From positions 1 through 55,889 of the forward strand of contig JAQYVZ010000025.1 of the NCBI GenBank assembly GCA_030145205.1: a DNA stretch of 55,889 bases, in the 5' to 3' direction. Positions within the stretch are counted from its first letter, which is position 1. Every line of letters begins with the position of its first letter. The translations under genes and the position numbers were made by a program. The notes beneath the pieces are model-generated. The model saw only the letters and a program-made list of their open reading frames with translations. It was not told where the DNA came from and ran no database searches. This document shows positions 26,856 to 35,931 of the stretch, in pieces. This stretch comes from Desulfuromonadales bacterium. Its GTDB lineage: Bacteria; Desulfobacterota; Desulfuromonadia; Desulfuromonadales; BM103.

Positions 26856-28574
26856 ATGGAACCGATCACCACACGTCTCTGGGAACAACGCTGCGAGGAT
26901 TTTGATCCTGCCGCCGTGACATCCCTGCAAAAAGAACTCAACGTTTCTGCTCTTCTGGCGCAGGTTCTGATCCAGCGCGGACTGGAGGGTGACCTCGCCC
27001 GAGATTTCCTCGCCGGGAGTCTGGTCAACCTACCCGACCCAGGGCTGTTGCCCGACATGACGCCGGCAGTGGAACGTTTGTCGGCTGCTCTGCAAGCCGG
27101 TGAGAAGATCGCCGTGCATGGTGACTACGACGTTGACGGTATGTCCGGAGCCGCTCTGTTGGTCGAGGGTCTCACAGCCTGTGGCGCGGATGTCGATTAT
27201 CATATTCCTCTCCGTCTGCGAGACGGTTACGGGTTGTCGGTTGTGGCTTTGCGCGAAGCCGCAGCTTCCGGGGTCAAGGTGGTTGTTTCGGTTGACTGCG
27301 GCGTCTCGGCGATGGAGGAGGCGCGACTTGCCGCCGAGCTTGGTCTCGACCTGATAATTACTGATCATCACCAGCCTCCGCCGCAACTGCCTCACGCTTT
27401 GGCAGTGATTAATCCGCAGCGCTCAGATTCGGAATTTCCTTGCGCGGACCTGGCCGGGGTCGGCGTCGGTTTCTTTCTTTTGGCTGGGTTGCGCCGACAG
27501 CTGCGCGACAATGGCTGGTTTGCCACGCGTCCCGAACCTGACCTGAAAACTCTGCTTGATCTGGTCGCACTTGGTACAGTTGCCGACCTCGTGCCGTTAC
27601 GGGGGATCAACCGTATTCTGACGCGGTACGGGTTGAACCTTCTTGAACAGACCCGTCGGCCCGGCATCATGGCCTTGAAGGATGTAGCTGCCGTCAGGGA
27701 AGTCACCAGTGGTACGGTTGGCTATCAGCTTGCTCCGCGCCTGAATGCGGCCGGTCGACTGGAGGATGCTTCCCAGGGAGTGGCGCTCTTGTTGGAGCAG
27801 GATCGTCACACGGCAAGGCAGACAGCGGACATGCTTGATCAGCTCAACCAGGAGCGACGCGCTCTTGAAAAACAGACGTTCCTGGAAGCAGTGACAATGC
27901 TGGCATCAACTGCCAAGCCGGAGCAACGCTCCATTGTCCTGGCTGGGGAGGGCTGGCATCCCGGCGTGATCGGTATTGTCGCGAGCCGCCTGGTGGAGCG
28001 GTTCCATCGACCGACGGTCATGATTGCCCTGGATGGCGACAACGGGAAAGGTTCGGCACGCTCCATTCGGGGTTTCCACCTGTATCAGGAGCTGCAAGAA
28101 TGCGCCGACACTCTGAATGCTTTCGGAGGGCATGAAATGGCTGCAGGGTTGAGCCTGTCACGTGAACAGGTTGAACCTTTTGCTGCTGTTTTTGAAGCGC
28201 GTGCCAAGTCGATGAGTGACGACCTGTTCCTCCCCCGGCTACGCTACGATATAGAAGCGACTCTTGACGAAATCTCGATGAGTAACGTGCGTGAACTTGA
28301 AAACATGGCCCCGTTCGGGATGGGCAACTCGGAACCGCAGTTGCTGATACGGGATGTCAGCGCCAGACGCGTTGAGGTTCTCGGTAAGCAGCACCTGCGT
28401 TTTACTGCCGTACAGGGCGGCTATAGTCTTGCCGCCATAGCGTTCGGCATGGCCGAAAGGCGCGATGAACTACAGGGAAGCATTGACTTGCTGGTGGCCC
28501 CGCAGATCAATCGCTACAACGGTCGGGAAACGGTGCAATTGAAGGTGAAGGATGTTCGACCTGCCGGGGAGTAA
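26856..28574 (+). CDS. recJ: Single-stranded-DNA-specific exonuclease RecJ
   Basis: 572 aa, full length. DHH-family motifs: HGDYDVDGMSG (about 89-99), SVDCGVS, and ITDHHQPPP (about 168-176). The DHHA1 segment contains LNAAGRLEDA and later GGHEMAAGLSL, followed by the C-terminal OB-like domain. A Mn/Mg-dependent 5'-3' exonuclease on single-stranded DNA, used in recombination and mismatch repair. No strong ribosome site is evident before ATG 26856. Confidence 0.96.
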   Translation: MEPITTRLWEQRCEDFDPAAVTSLQKELNVSALLAQVLIQRGLEGDLARDFLAGSLVNLPDPGLLPDMTPAVERLSAALQAGEKIAVHGDYDVDGMSGAALLVEGLTACGADVDYHIPLRLRDGYGLSVVALREAAASGVKVVVSVDCGVSAMEEARLAAELGLDLIITDHHQPPPQLPHALAVINPQRSDSEFPCADLAGVGVGFFLLAGLRRQLRDNGWFATRPEPDLKTLLDLVALGTVADLVPLRGINRILTRYGLNLLEQTRRPGIMALKDVAAVREVTSGTVGYQLAPRLNAAGRLEDASQGVALLLEQDRHTARQTADMLDQLNQERRALEKQTFLEAVTMLASTAKPEQRSIVLAGEGWHPGVIGIVASRLVERFHRPTVMIALDGDNGKGSARSIRGFHLYQELQECADTLNAFGGHEMAAGLSLSREQVEPFAAVFEARAKSMSDDLFLPRLRYDIEATLDEISMSNVRELENMAPFGMGNSEPQLLIRDVSARRVEVLGKQHLRFTAVQGGYSLAAIAFGMAERRDELQGSIDLLVAPQINRYNGRETVQLKVKDVRPAGE

Positions 28575-28606
28575 AAGCGGTAAGCTGTCACCACTGGCAA
28601 AATCCA

Positions 28607-28713
28607 TTTTAACGCCGAGGCGCGAGGATGCAGAGAATAATCAGGGCCTTCAAGCTGAGGGTTAAAACCAAGAGGATTTGGTCTTGCAGGTTTTCTCCGG
28701 GTCTCCGTGGGGA
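28607..28713 (-). repeat. Family B repeat, copy 1
   Basis: Runs from TTTTAACGCCGAGGCGCGAGG to GTCTCCGTGGGG with the core CCTTCAAGCTGAGGGTTAAAA. It lies between the convergent recJ and FNT genes and ends 9 bp from the FNT stop codon. Confidence 0.7.
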
Positions 28714-28721
28714 AGCCCTCC

Positions 28722-29528
28722 CTAACGCTCCCCAGGTTTCAAATAAATAAACCAATACGCCCCCGCCACGAAAACCACCCCACCAAGGATATTCCCCAAG
28801 GTGACCGGGATCAGGTTGTCGATAAAGAAATTCCCCCAGGTCAATGACGCATTCTGCAGGCCCAGTTCTGCTTTAAGCAGCAGTCCGGTTGGGATGAAGT
28901 ACATGTTGGCGACCGAATGCTCAAAGCCGCTGGCGACGAAGGCCATGATCGGGACGTAACAGGCCATGATCTTGCCGGGGATGTCGCGCGCGGCGGCGGC
29001 CATAAAGACGGCCAGGCAGACCAGCCAGTTGCAAAGGATGCCGCGCACCAGCGCCACGCCGAAAGAGAGCTCGGTCTTGGCCGAAGCGATCGCTACCGCA
29101 TGCTCGGCGATCCGGCCCGACTGCCAGAGCCCCGACTGGAACATCAACCAGGCGAAAAAGAGAGAGCCGATCAGGTTTCCGAAGATTACCAGACACCAGT
29201 TTTCGGCGATCTTGCCCCAGGGTAGCTGACCGTGCAGGGCGGTCTTTGTCAGCAGGCTGTTACCGGTAAACAGTTCAGCCCCGCAGATCACCACCAGCAT
29301 CAGCCCCAGGGAAAATACGCTGCCGCCGAGCAGACGGGACAGACCAAGACCGATATGCTCAGCAGCGTCTGAGGTGACCACCGTCGCGAGCTCTGCCCCG
29401 AAGGCGATGTAGAAGCCGGCCAGCAGGCTCAACACCAGGGTCCGCGACAGCGGCTGGGTCAGGACCCGGCGACCATTCTCGCTGATCAACTGGGTTGTCT
29501 CGGCGGGTGTCAGGAAGCGTTTTTCCAT
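28722..29528 (-). CDS. Formate/nitrite transporter family channel (FocA/NirC type)
   Basis: 268 aa from ATG 29528 (an in-frame TTG at 29540 is an alternative). Six membrane segments with the FNT hallmarks CGAELFTGN (about 80-88), a CNWLVCLAVFMA segment and FEHSVANMYF near residue 200. FNT proteins are pentameric channels for formate, nitrite or hydrosulfide. The substrate cannot be told from sequence, and no formate or nitrite enzyme gene is nearby. Family B repeats flank both ends of the gene. Confidence 0.93.
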   Translation of the reverse strand: MEKRFLTPAETTQLISENGRRVLTQPLSRTLVLSLLAGFYIAFGAELATVVTSDAAEHIGLGLSRLLGGSVFSLGLMLVVICGAELFTGNSLLTKTALHGQLPWGKIAENWCLVIFGNLIGSLFFAWLMFQSGLWQSGRIAEHAVAIASAKTELSFGVALVRGILCNWLVCLAVFMAAAARDIPGKIMACYVPIMAFVASGFEHSVANMYFIPTGLLLKAELGLQNASLTWGNFFIDNLIPVTLGNILGGVVFVAGAYWFIYLKPGER

Positions 29529-29551
29529 AGATAGGTCCAATGAGTTTAGAT

Positions 29552-29710
29552 GGTTACCACGGATGGCATGGGTGCACGGAGAAAATCCACTTTAACGCTG
29601 GGGCGCGGAGATGCAGGGGATAAGCAAAACCTTCAAGCCAAGGGTTAAAACCAAAAGCCTTTGGTCTTTCGGGTTTTCTCTGTGCCTCTGCGACTCAGCG
29701 TTAATCCAGT
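29552..29710 (-). repeat. Family B repeat, copy 2
   Basis: Contains TTTAACGCTGGGGCGCGGAGA, core CCTTCAAGCCAAGGGTTAAAA and the end CCTCTGCGACTCAGCGTTAA. It fills the gap between the FNT gene and the aminotransferase and stops 3 bp short of the aminotransferase stop codon. Confidence 0.85.
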
Positions 29711-29712
29711 TT

Positions 29713-30906
29713 TTAAGGTTTTATCCCCATCTCTTCCGCTAACGCCGTCCATTTAGGCAAACTGCGCTGAATGATATCCATGTCGATGCAGTAAGCAATA
29801 CGGAAGTAGCCGGGTGCGCCGAAGCCGGAGCCGGGGACCAGCAGTAGATTGTGCTGCTGCGCCTGGCGTACAAAGGCGACATCGTCCTGGATCGGCGCTT
29901 TTGGGAAGAGGTAAAAGCCGCCGCCCGGTTTGACCATCTTAAAACCGAGGCTGGTCAGGTGATTGTAAAGGATGTCGCGCTTCTCCTGGTACTCTGCAAC
30001 ATCGACGCTTTCATGCTGCAGTTTGGCCACCAGCCGCTGCATCATGGCCGGAGCATTAACGAAGCCAAGGACCCGGTTGCAGAAAATGGCGCCGCCCATG
30101 AATAGCTCAACGCCGTCCATTTCGGGGTTGGCCGCTAGGTAGCCGATTCGTTCGCCGGGCAGGGCGAGATCCTTGGAGTGCGAGGTTACGACGACTGCGT
30201 TGCGCACCGATCGAAAGATCGAGGGGACTTCCTGGTTGTCAAAGGCGAGGCGTGCGTACGGCTCGTCAGAAATGACGTAGATGGGACGGCCGAACTGTTG
30301 CTGCTTGCGTTCCAACATTTGGCCGAGTTCATCGAGAATTTCGGACGGGTAAATCACGCCGGTCGGGTTGTTGGGTGAATTGACGATGATTGCCCGAGTG
30401 AGCGGGCCGATCGCTTTTTCGATCGCCTTGATGTCCGGCAGGAAAGTGGCCGGGTCGGTCCAGACTTCCCGAGCCATGCCGCCGTGGTTGTCGGCGTAGA
30501 ATTTGTATTCGACGAAATAGGGGGCGAGGATAATGACCTCTTCTCCCGGGTTGAGGATGGTTTTGAGGACTGTGTTCAAGGCCCCGCCGGCGCCGCAGGT
30601 CATTACCACATGCTGCTTGCCAACCGGTTTGCCGCTCTGTTCCGCTAAAACCTCTGCCACCGCCTGGCGGGTTTCGTCGTACCCTGCATTGTTCATGTAA
30701 CGGTGCATACCCGGGGTCGGGTGCTGAGCCATCTGCAGCAATTCCCGGTGGAACGCCTCGGGAGGTTCCACTGACGGGTTCCCCAAGGTGAAATCGAAGA
30801 CATTCTCGGCGCCATGCTCGGCAATCAGGGCAGCACCTTCTTCGAACATACGCCTGATCCAGGATGATCCCTCAATGGCGCGTTGAATTTTATTGGCAAT
30901 GGTCAT
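29713..30906 (-). CDS. Class I/II PLP-dependent aminotransferase
   Basis: 397 aa from ATG 30906, preceded by GGAGAG; the longer frame to 30993 has no ribosome site. Shows FTLGNPSVEPP near the N terminus, CGAGGALNTVL, NSPNNPTG (about 181-188), and the PLP lysine in SHSKDLALPGERIG. AspC-like fold I. The divergent neighbour is pheA, so a role in aromatic or aspartate transamination is plausible but unproven. Its family members include aspartate, aromatic and alanine aminotransferases. Confidence 0.92.
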   Translation of the reverse strand: MTIANKIQRAIEGSSWIRRMFEEGAALIAEHGAENVFDFTLGNPSVEPPEAFHRELLQMAQHPTPGMHRYMNNAGYDETRQAVAEVLAEQSGKPVGKQHVVMTCGAGGALNTVLKTILNPGEEVIILAPYFVEYKFYADNHGGMAREVWTDPATFLPDIKAIEKAIGPLTRAIIVNSPNNPTGVIYPSEILDELGQMLERKQQQFGRPIYVISDEPYARLAFDNQEVPSIFRSVRNAVVVTSHSKDLALPGERIGYLAANPEMDGVELFMGGAIFCNRVLGFVNAPAMMQRLVAKLQHESVDVAEYQEKRDILYNHLTSLGFKMVKPGGGFYLFPKAPIQDDVAFVRQAQQHNLLLVPGSGFGAPGYFRIAYCIDMDIIQRSLPKWTALAEEMGIKP

Positions 30907-31046
30907 GGTTCTCTCTCCATTCAATTTGATTGGGATGAATGGCGTGAGTGTAGCTTTCGTCGGTGTTTTCGTCAACTTAAAGGCACGAACCATAAAATCA
31001 TCAAGTGGGGTCGGAAAAAACGGTCGGGGCTCGTCCTCAGGGTTTC

Positions 31047-31075
31047 TTGCTTTTTAAACCCTCATACGATAGATT
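31047..31075 (+). promoter_or_regulatory. Possible promoter of pheA
   Basis: TTGCTT (31047-31052), 17-bp spacer, TAGATT (31070-31075), about 40 bp before pheA. Matches are moderate. Confidence 0.45.
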
Positions 31076-31116
31076 GACCAGCCATTAAGCGGGTGTACAG
31101 AGGGAAAGGGAAAGCC

Positions 31117-32187
31117 ATGACGGACAAGTCACTTCAGGATTTGAGGCAGCGAATCGATGATCTGGATGACCAGATTCTCGAGTTGTTGAACCGGCGTGCC
31201 ACGGTGGTGGTCGAGGTCGGTGAGCGCAAGGCCGGCAACAGTGAATATTATGTGCCGAGTCGCGAAAAAGCGATTTATGAGCGCCTTATCTCCGAGAACT
31301 CCGGACCTTTCCCCAATGAAGGCATCCGTCGGGTGTTTCGTGAAGTCATCTCTGCCTCCCTGGCCCTGGAGCAGCCGCTCAAGGTGGCCTTCCTCGGCCC
31401 CCAGGCGACCTTTACGCATGTCGCGGCCATGCAGCAGTTCGGCTTCTCGGCGCAGCTGGTGCCGGTGCGCAGCATCCCGGCGATCTTTGAAGAGGTCAGT
31501 CGCGGGCGAGCGAGCTACGGTGTGGTCCCGGTGGAGAATTCCAATGAAGGGGTTGTCTCCCATACCCTCGACATGTTCATGTCGGTCGATCTCAAGATTA
31601 TTGCCGAGGTGATGCTTGAGATCTCCCATGATCTGCTGAATATATCAGGGCATCCTGAAGATATCCGCAAGGTTGTTTCCCACCCCCAGGCTTTTGCGCA
31701 GTGCCGCGAATGGCTCGAGGAAAACCTGCCGGACATCCCTCTGGTGGATGCACCGAGCACTGCCTCAGCAGCCCGGTTGGCAGCGGAAGATCCGGAAGCC
31801 GCCGCGATCGCCAGCGAAACAGCGGCCTCTCTCTACGGTCTGCGCGTGGTGAAACAGAAGATCGAAGACAACTCCAACAACTTCACCCGTTTTCTGGTCA
31901 TCGGCCAGGAGATTCAGGGGCCGAGTGGCAACGACAAGACGTCGATTCTGTTCAGTGTCAAGGATGAGCCGGGCATTCTCTATCGGATGCTTGAGCCGTT
32001 CAGCAAGCGAGACCTGAACCTCTCCAAGATTGAGAGCCGACCGTTCAAGAGCAAAGCGTGGGAGTATGTGTTTTTCCTGGATATCGAAGGGCACATCGCC
32101 GAACCGAACGTGGAGGACGCTGTCGAGGAGCTGCGTGGTTGCTGCCAGTTTTTGAAAGTACTCGGGTCGTATCCTAAGGCAAAGTGA
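31117..32187 (+). CDS. pheA: Bifunctional chorismate mutase/prephenate dehydratase (P-protein)
   Basis: 356 aa from ATG 31117 (GGGAAAGGGAAAGCC upstream; GTG 31093 rejected). AroQ chorismate mutase at about 1-88 (LRQRIDDLDDQILELLNRRA), prephenate dehydratase at about 92-270 (VAFLGPQATFTH, GVVPVENSNEG, NNFTRFLVIG), and a C-terminal ACT domain with the phenylalanine-binding ESRP motif, which implies feedback inhibition. Converts chorismate to phenylpyruvate. First of the aromatic cluster pheA-tyrA-aroA. Confidence 0.97.
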   Translation: MTDKSLQDLRQRIDDLDDQILELLNRRATVVVEVGERKAGNSEYYVPSREKAIYERLISENSGPFPNEGIRRVFREVISASLALEQPLKVAFLGPQATFTHVAAMQQFGFSAQLVPVRSIPAIFEEVSRGRASYGVVPVENSNEGVVSHTLDMFMSVDLKIIAEVMLEISHDLLNISGHPEDIRKVVSHPQAFAQCREWLEENLPDIPLVDAPSTASAARLAAEDPEAAAIASETAASLYGLRVVKQKIEDNSNNFTRFLVIGQEIQGPSGNDKTSILFSVKDEPGILYRMLEPFSKRDLNLSKIESRPFKSKAWEYVFFLDIEGHIAEPNVEDAVEELRGCCQFLKVLGSYPKAK

Positions 32188-32198
32188 CCGTTGAAAGG

Positions 32199-32270
32199 GT
32201 CACCACAGGAGACTCGGAGTACAGAGTAGAGGGCTCACTTCTCTTCTCCCTTACCTACACGTAAAGAGGG
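32199..32270 (+). repeat. Degraded family B/C repeat fragments
   Basis: ACCACAGGAGACTCGGAG (family B-like) followed by CTTCTCTTCTCCC ... GAGGGAA (family C-like hairpin) between pheA and tyrA. Confidence 0.4.
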
Positions 32271-32321
32271 AACTTGATGGGGAAGTGTTATTTAAGAATT
32301 GAAAATATTGAGGTTTGATTC

Positions 32322-33194
32322 ATGAGCGACAAAGATTTTTATATTGATCATCTTGCTGTGGTTGGTGTCGGCCTGATCGGTGGTTCTCTGGCCCTGGCGC
32401 TCAAGGCAGCCGGTATGGTCGGTAAAGTCACCGGCGTTGGCCGAGGACTGGCCAACCTCGAAACAGCACTGTCTTACGGGATCATCGATGAGATGACCCA
32501 AGATCTTGCCGCCGGGGTCAAGGACGCTGACGTGGTGTTCCTGGCGACTCCGGTCTGTAGTCTCGGTCCGGTGACCGAACAGATGATGCCGCACCTCAAG
32601 CCGGGAGCTATCCTGACGGACGGCGGCAGCGTCAAGCAGGCCGTGATCGATGCGATTGAGCCGCATCTGCGAGAGGATGTCCAGTTTGTCCCCGGTCATC
32701 CTATTGCCGGCACGGAAAACAGCGGCGCCGAGGCGGCCTTCGCCTCGCTTTACCAGGACCGGCGCTGCATCCTGACGCCGACCGACAGCACCTCAGCTGA
32801 TGCCTTAGCTAAGGTTTCCCGCATGTGGGAGATCGTCGGTAGCCAGGTCGTGGTGATGGAGGTGGACAAGCATGACCGGGTGCTGGCGGCGATCAGCCAT
32901 TTGCCGCATATGGTGGCCTACGCATTGGTGAACGCCGTCGGTGCCTATGATCGCTATGATGAGAATATCCTCGAATATTCCGCCGGCGGATTCCGTGACT
33001 TCACCCGGATCGCCTCGTCCGATCCGACCATGTGGAGCGACATCGCCCGGACAAACCGGGATGCTCTGGTGGAGATGATGGACCAGTTCTCCGTCTTTTT
33101 CGCCGAACTGAAAGAGGACGTCGCCAAAGGCGACAATGAACGTCTCTTCGAATTCTTCCGGCGCTCCAAGCAGAGCCGGGATGAAATTTTGTAA
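32322..33194 (+). CDS. tyrA: Prephenate dehydrogenase
   Basis: 290 aa. NAD-binding motif VGVGLIGGSLALALK (about 10-24), GHPIAGTENSG (about 125-135) with the catalytic histidine, and a helical dimer domain. Converts prephenate to 4-hydroxyphenylpyruvate (or arogenate to tyrosine). No ACT domain is fused, so any tyrosine feedback acts through the core. TGAGG is placed 8 bases before ATG. Followed by aroA. Confidence 0.95.
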   Translation: MSDKDFYIDHLAVVGVGLIGGSLALALKAAGMVGKVTGVGRGLANLETALSYGIIDEMTQDLAAGVKDADVVFLATPVCSLGPVTEQMMPHLKPGAILTDGGSVKQAVIDAIEPHLREDVQFVPGHPIAGTENSGAEAAFASLYQDRRCILTPTDSTSADALAKVSRMWEIVGSQVVVMEVDKHDRVLAAISHLPHMVAYALVNAVGAYDRYDENILEYSAGGFRDFTRIASSDPTMWSDIARTNRDALVEMMDQFSVFFAELKEDVAKGDNERLFEFFRRSKQSRDEIL

Positions 33195-33286
33195 TACAGT
33201 CAAAAATTTTGTTGGCCGCGGCCAATACGGCTTTAGATTTGGCTTTAGATTTTGCTTGATCGCGTTTTTTGATTTCAGGAGTATCC

Positions 33287-34579
33287 ATGAACAGAACCAT
33301 CGAACCCGCAGCCGCTCTTCGGGGCGAGATCAATGTGCCGGGTGATAAATCGATTTCCCATCGGTCGATCATGTTCGGATCGTTGGCCGAAGGCACGACG
33401 TGTGTATCCGGTTTCCTGACCGGGGAGGACAACCTGGCGACCTTGAATGCCTTCGCCTCCATGGGCGTAACCATCCGTCGCATCGGCGAGACCTCACTGG
33501 AAATTGAGGGGCGCGGCCTGGATGGTCTGGAAGAGCCGTCCAATGTGATCGATTGCGGCAACTCGGGGACCACCATGCGCCTGATGACCGGGCTGCTGGC
33601 CGGGCAAAAGTTCTTTTCGGTGCTGACCGGCGACCAGTACTTGCGGCGTCGACCAATGAAGCGGGTGGTTGGCCCCCTGACACAGATGGGGGCACGAATT
33701 ACCGGTCGGCAGGGTGGTGAGCTGGCACCCCTGGCGATTCAGGGAACAGAACTGCAGCCGACCACCTATCATTCGCCGGTCGCCAGCGCTCAGGTGAAAT
33801 CGGCCCTGCTGCTGGCCGGCCTGTCGGTAGACGGTGAGACCACGGTCTATGAGCCGTCCCTGTCCCGTGATCACAGCGAGCGCATGCTCAGCTGGTTCGG
33901 TGCCGACCTGAAGCCGTTTGACGGCGGCGTAACCATCATGGGGCGTCCCCGCCTGCAGGCGCGGGAGGTGCAGGTCCCGGGCGATATCTCTTCGGCCGCT
34001 TTCTTTATGGTTGCCGGTCTGGTGACGCCCGATTCCGAGCTGCTGATCCGCAATGTGGGCGTGAACCCGTCGCGCAGCGGGATTATCGATATCCTTCAGG
34101 CGATGGGCGGGCAGATCGAGCTGATTGACGAGCGCAACCCCTCCGGTGAGCCGATCGCTGATATCCTGGTGAAATCAAGTCGACTGCAGGGCATCGAGAT
34201 CGGTGGTGACCTGATCCCCAGAGCGATTGACGAGTTCCCGGTGATCAGTATCGCTGCGGCCCTGGCCGAGGGCACGACCATCATCAAGGACGCTCGCGAA
34301 CTGCGGGTTAAGGAAACCGATCGAATCGCTGCCATGGTCGATGGCCTGACAGTGCTTGGCGCCGATGTCGAAGCACAGGAAGACGGCATGATCATCAACG
34401 GTTGCGAGCAATTGCAGGGCGGCCAGGTTGTTTCTCACGGTGATCACCGCATCGCCATGAGCTTCGCCGTTGCCGCCCTGAACAGCAGCGGCCCGGTGAC
34501 GATTGAAGACACGGAGTGTACTGAGACCTCTTTTCCTGGGTTCTGGGAGTTGCTGACATCTGTAAGGCGCGCCGGGTAA
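33287..34579 (+). CDS. aroA: 3-phosphoshikimate 1-carboxyvinyltransferase (EPSP synthase)
   Basis: 430 aa from ATG 33287, which has CAGGAG upstream; an earlier ATG at 33269 does not. Motifs: PGDKSISHRS (about 18-27), DCGNSGTTMRL (about 89-99), RDHSERML, and RELRVKETDRI (about 344-354). Transfers enolpyruvate from PEP to shikimate-3-phosphate. The GNSGT (rather than GNAGT) loop is seen in some AroA classes with altered inhibitor sensitivity; no claim is made here. Confidence 0.97.
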   Translation: MNRTIEPAAALRGEINVPGDKSISHRSIMFGSLAEGTTCVSGFLTGEDNLATLNAFASMGVTIRRIGETSLEIEGRGLDGLEEPSNVIDCGNSGTTMRLMTGLLAGQKFFSVLTGDQYLRRRPMKRVVGPLTQMGARITGRQGGELAPLAIQGTELQPTTYHSPVASAQVKSALLLAGLSVDGETTVYEPSLSRDHSERMLSWFGADLKPFDGGVTIMGRPRLQAREVQVPGDISSAAFFMVAGLVTPDSELLIRNVGVNPSRSGIIDILQAMGGQIELIDERNPSGEPIADILVKSSRLQGIEIGGDLIPRAIDEFPVISIAAALAEGTTIIKDARELRVKETDRIAAMVDGLTVLGADVEAQEDGMIINGCEQLQGGQVVSHGDHRIAMSFAVAALNSSGPVTIEDTECTETSFPGFWELLTSVRRAG

Positions 34580-34610
34580 CAAGATAAATTTGAGTCAAAG
34601 GCGGGATTGG

Positions 34611-34826
34611 CCGCGATCAGAATCTATAAAAGTAAAAGGCTTATTGGCCGCTGATGCACGCTGATTTACGCGGATAAGTCAAATTCAAAATCAAGGTCAA
34701 CGCCTTTGGGTTATAAGCCTTAACCAAAAACAAAAGATTCTAGGTTTTGTTTTTAATCAGCGTAAATCAGCGTGTATCAGCGGCTAAAACTGTTTTCGAT
34801 TTTGTCTTTATAGATTCTGATCGCGG
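34611..34826. repeat. Nested palindromic element: family A copy 2 inside a perfect 20-bp inverted repeat
   Basis: Outer arms 34611-34630 (CCGCGATCAGAATCTATAAA) and 34807-34826 are exact reverse complements. The inner family A element (34645-34787) starts TTGGCCGCTGATGCACG and ends CGTGTATCAGCGGCTA. It fills the 296-bp aroA-cmk gap; the cmk start lies 49 bp after the outer arm. Confidence 0.85.
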
Positions 34827-34875
34827 ACATAAAAAGCCTTTATGCTTTAGTATTTTGAGTGCCGAAAAAAATAAT

Positions 34876-35568
34876 ATGAAAAAACTGATCATCGCCATCG
34901 ACGGTCCCTCCGGGGTCGGCAAGAGTACGCTCAGCAAACAGCTGGCAGTGCATTTCGGATATGTCAACCTGGATACCGGGGCGATGTACCGGACGGTTGC
35001 GCTGGCGGCTCAACAGCGACAGATCGATGCCGCTGATTGCGTGGCTCTGGATGCGATGTGCCGGCAGGTGGAGATCCGGTTTATCAGGGAAGGGGCGGGC
35101 GAGCGCGTCCTGCTCGATGGGGAGGATGTGTCTGAAGCAATCCGTACTCCAGAGATCAGTCAACTGACACCGCAATTTGCCGCCTGTCCGGAAGTTCGCA
35201 CGGCAATGGTCGATCTGCAGCGGGCATTGGGCGAGGAGGGCGGTGTTGTCCTCGAAGGCCGGGATATCGGTACGGTGGTCTTTCCGGACGCCGACGTCAA
35301 GTTCTTCCTCAAAGCGACGGCCGAAGAGCGGGGGCGGCGACGTTTCCTCGAACTGCAAGCCAAAGGTGTTGCTGTCGACCTGGAACAGACGATTGCCGAG
35401 GTTGAAGAGCGTGATGCCGCCGACAGTTCTCGGGCCACATCGCCGCTTTGTCAGGCGGAGGACGCTATTACGGTTGACACCACCCGGTTATCGATTGACG
35501 AGGTGCTGGCGGTGATGATCCAAGGAGTTGATAAGGTCATGAGTGACGGGGGATCCCCCACACATTAG
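34876..35568 (+). CDS. cmk: Cytidylate kinase
   Basis: 230 aa from ATG 34876, where the P-loop domain begins (IAIDGPSGVGKSTLS, Lys in GKST). DTGAMYR and EGRDIGTVVFPDA are also present. Phosphorylates CMP/dCMP with ATP. The ribosome site is weak (GCCGAAAAAAATAAT), and longer in-frame starts would read through the palindrome. The last codons (GDGGSPTH) appear to lie within the left end of a family C repeat, which may supply the stop codon. Genes of this group usually sit as aroA-cmk-(ispH)-rpsA; no ispH is found here. Confidence 0.95.
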   Translation: MKKLIIAIDGPSGVGKSTLSKQLAVHFGYVNLDTGAMYRTVALAAQQRQIDAADCVALDAMCRQVEIRFIREGAGERVLLDGEDVSEAIRTPEISQLTPQFAACPEVRTAMVDLQRALGEEGGVVLEGRDIGTVVFPDADVKFFLKATAEERGRRRFLELQAKGVAVDLEQTIAEVEERDAADSSRATSPLCQAEDAITVDTTRLSIDEVLAVMIQGVDKVMSDGGSPTH

Positions 35569-35722
35569 CCCTCTCCTTTAGGTCCTGTGGGTCCGCCAGG
35601 GGAGAGGGGATTCTTTTGTCTCTTTTGCTCGGCTTACTCCAAACGATTTCCTCCAACAGAGGAGAGAGGCTTTTGCTCCCTCTCCCCTGGCGGGAGAGGG
35701 TTGGGGTGAGGGGGGAACAGTC
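35556..35722 (+). repeat. Family C composite element, copy 1
   Basis: Left arm TAGCCCTCTCCTTTAGGTCC then TGTGGGTCCGCCAGGGGAG; right arm CCCTCTCCCCTGGCGGGAG then AGGGTTGGGGTGAGGGG. The whole plan recurs in inverted orientation at 49911-50106, with an unrelated centre. Confidence 0.85.
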
Positions 35723-35860
35723 AGAACCCCAAAATGGTAGGGGGCAAGCAAACGACTGGTCTCAGCGCGTTTTTTGCCACCAATAATTGCCACGTAAAGG
35801 ATTAAATATTGGTCGTGAAAAATATGGTGAGAACTCCCACGTATCTAACAAAATAAAGGT

Positions 35861-35889
35861 TTGTTTTTTCCGGGGGCTTGTGCTATGTT
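35861..35889 (+). promoter_or_regulatory. Predicted promoter of rpsA
   Basis: TTGTTT (35861-35866), 17-bp spacer, TATGTT (35884-35889), giving a leader of about 60 nt before rpsA. Between the family C element and this promoter (35723-35860) nothing else was recognised. Confidence 0.6.
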
Positions 35890-35912
35890 CCCCAACCAAT
35901 GGCTGACGCCAG

Positions 35913-35931
35913 ACTGCCGCATAGCGGCAGT
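35913..35931 (+). promoter_or_regulatory. Hairpin in the rpsA leader
   Basis: Perfect 8-bp stem ACTGCCGC/GCGGCAGT with a 3-nt loop, 24 bases before the rpsA ATG, with the GGGGG ribosome site between hairpin and start. It could be an S1 autoregulatory structure; there is no T-tract. Confidence 0.5.
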
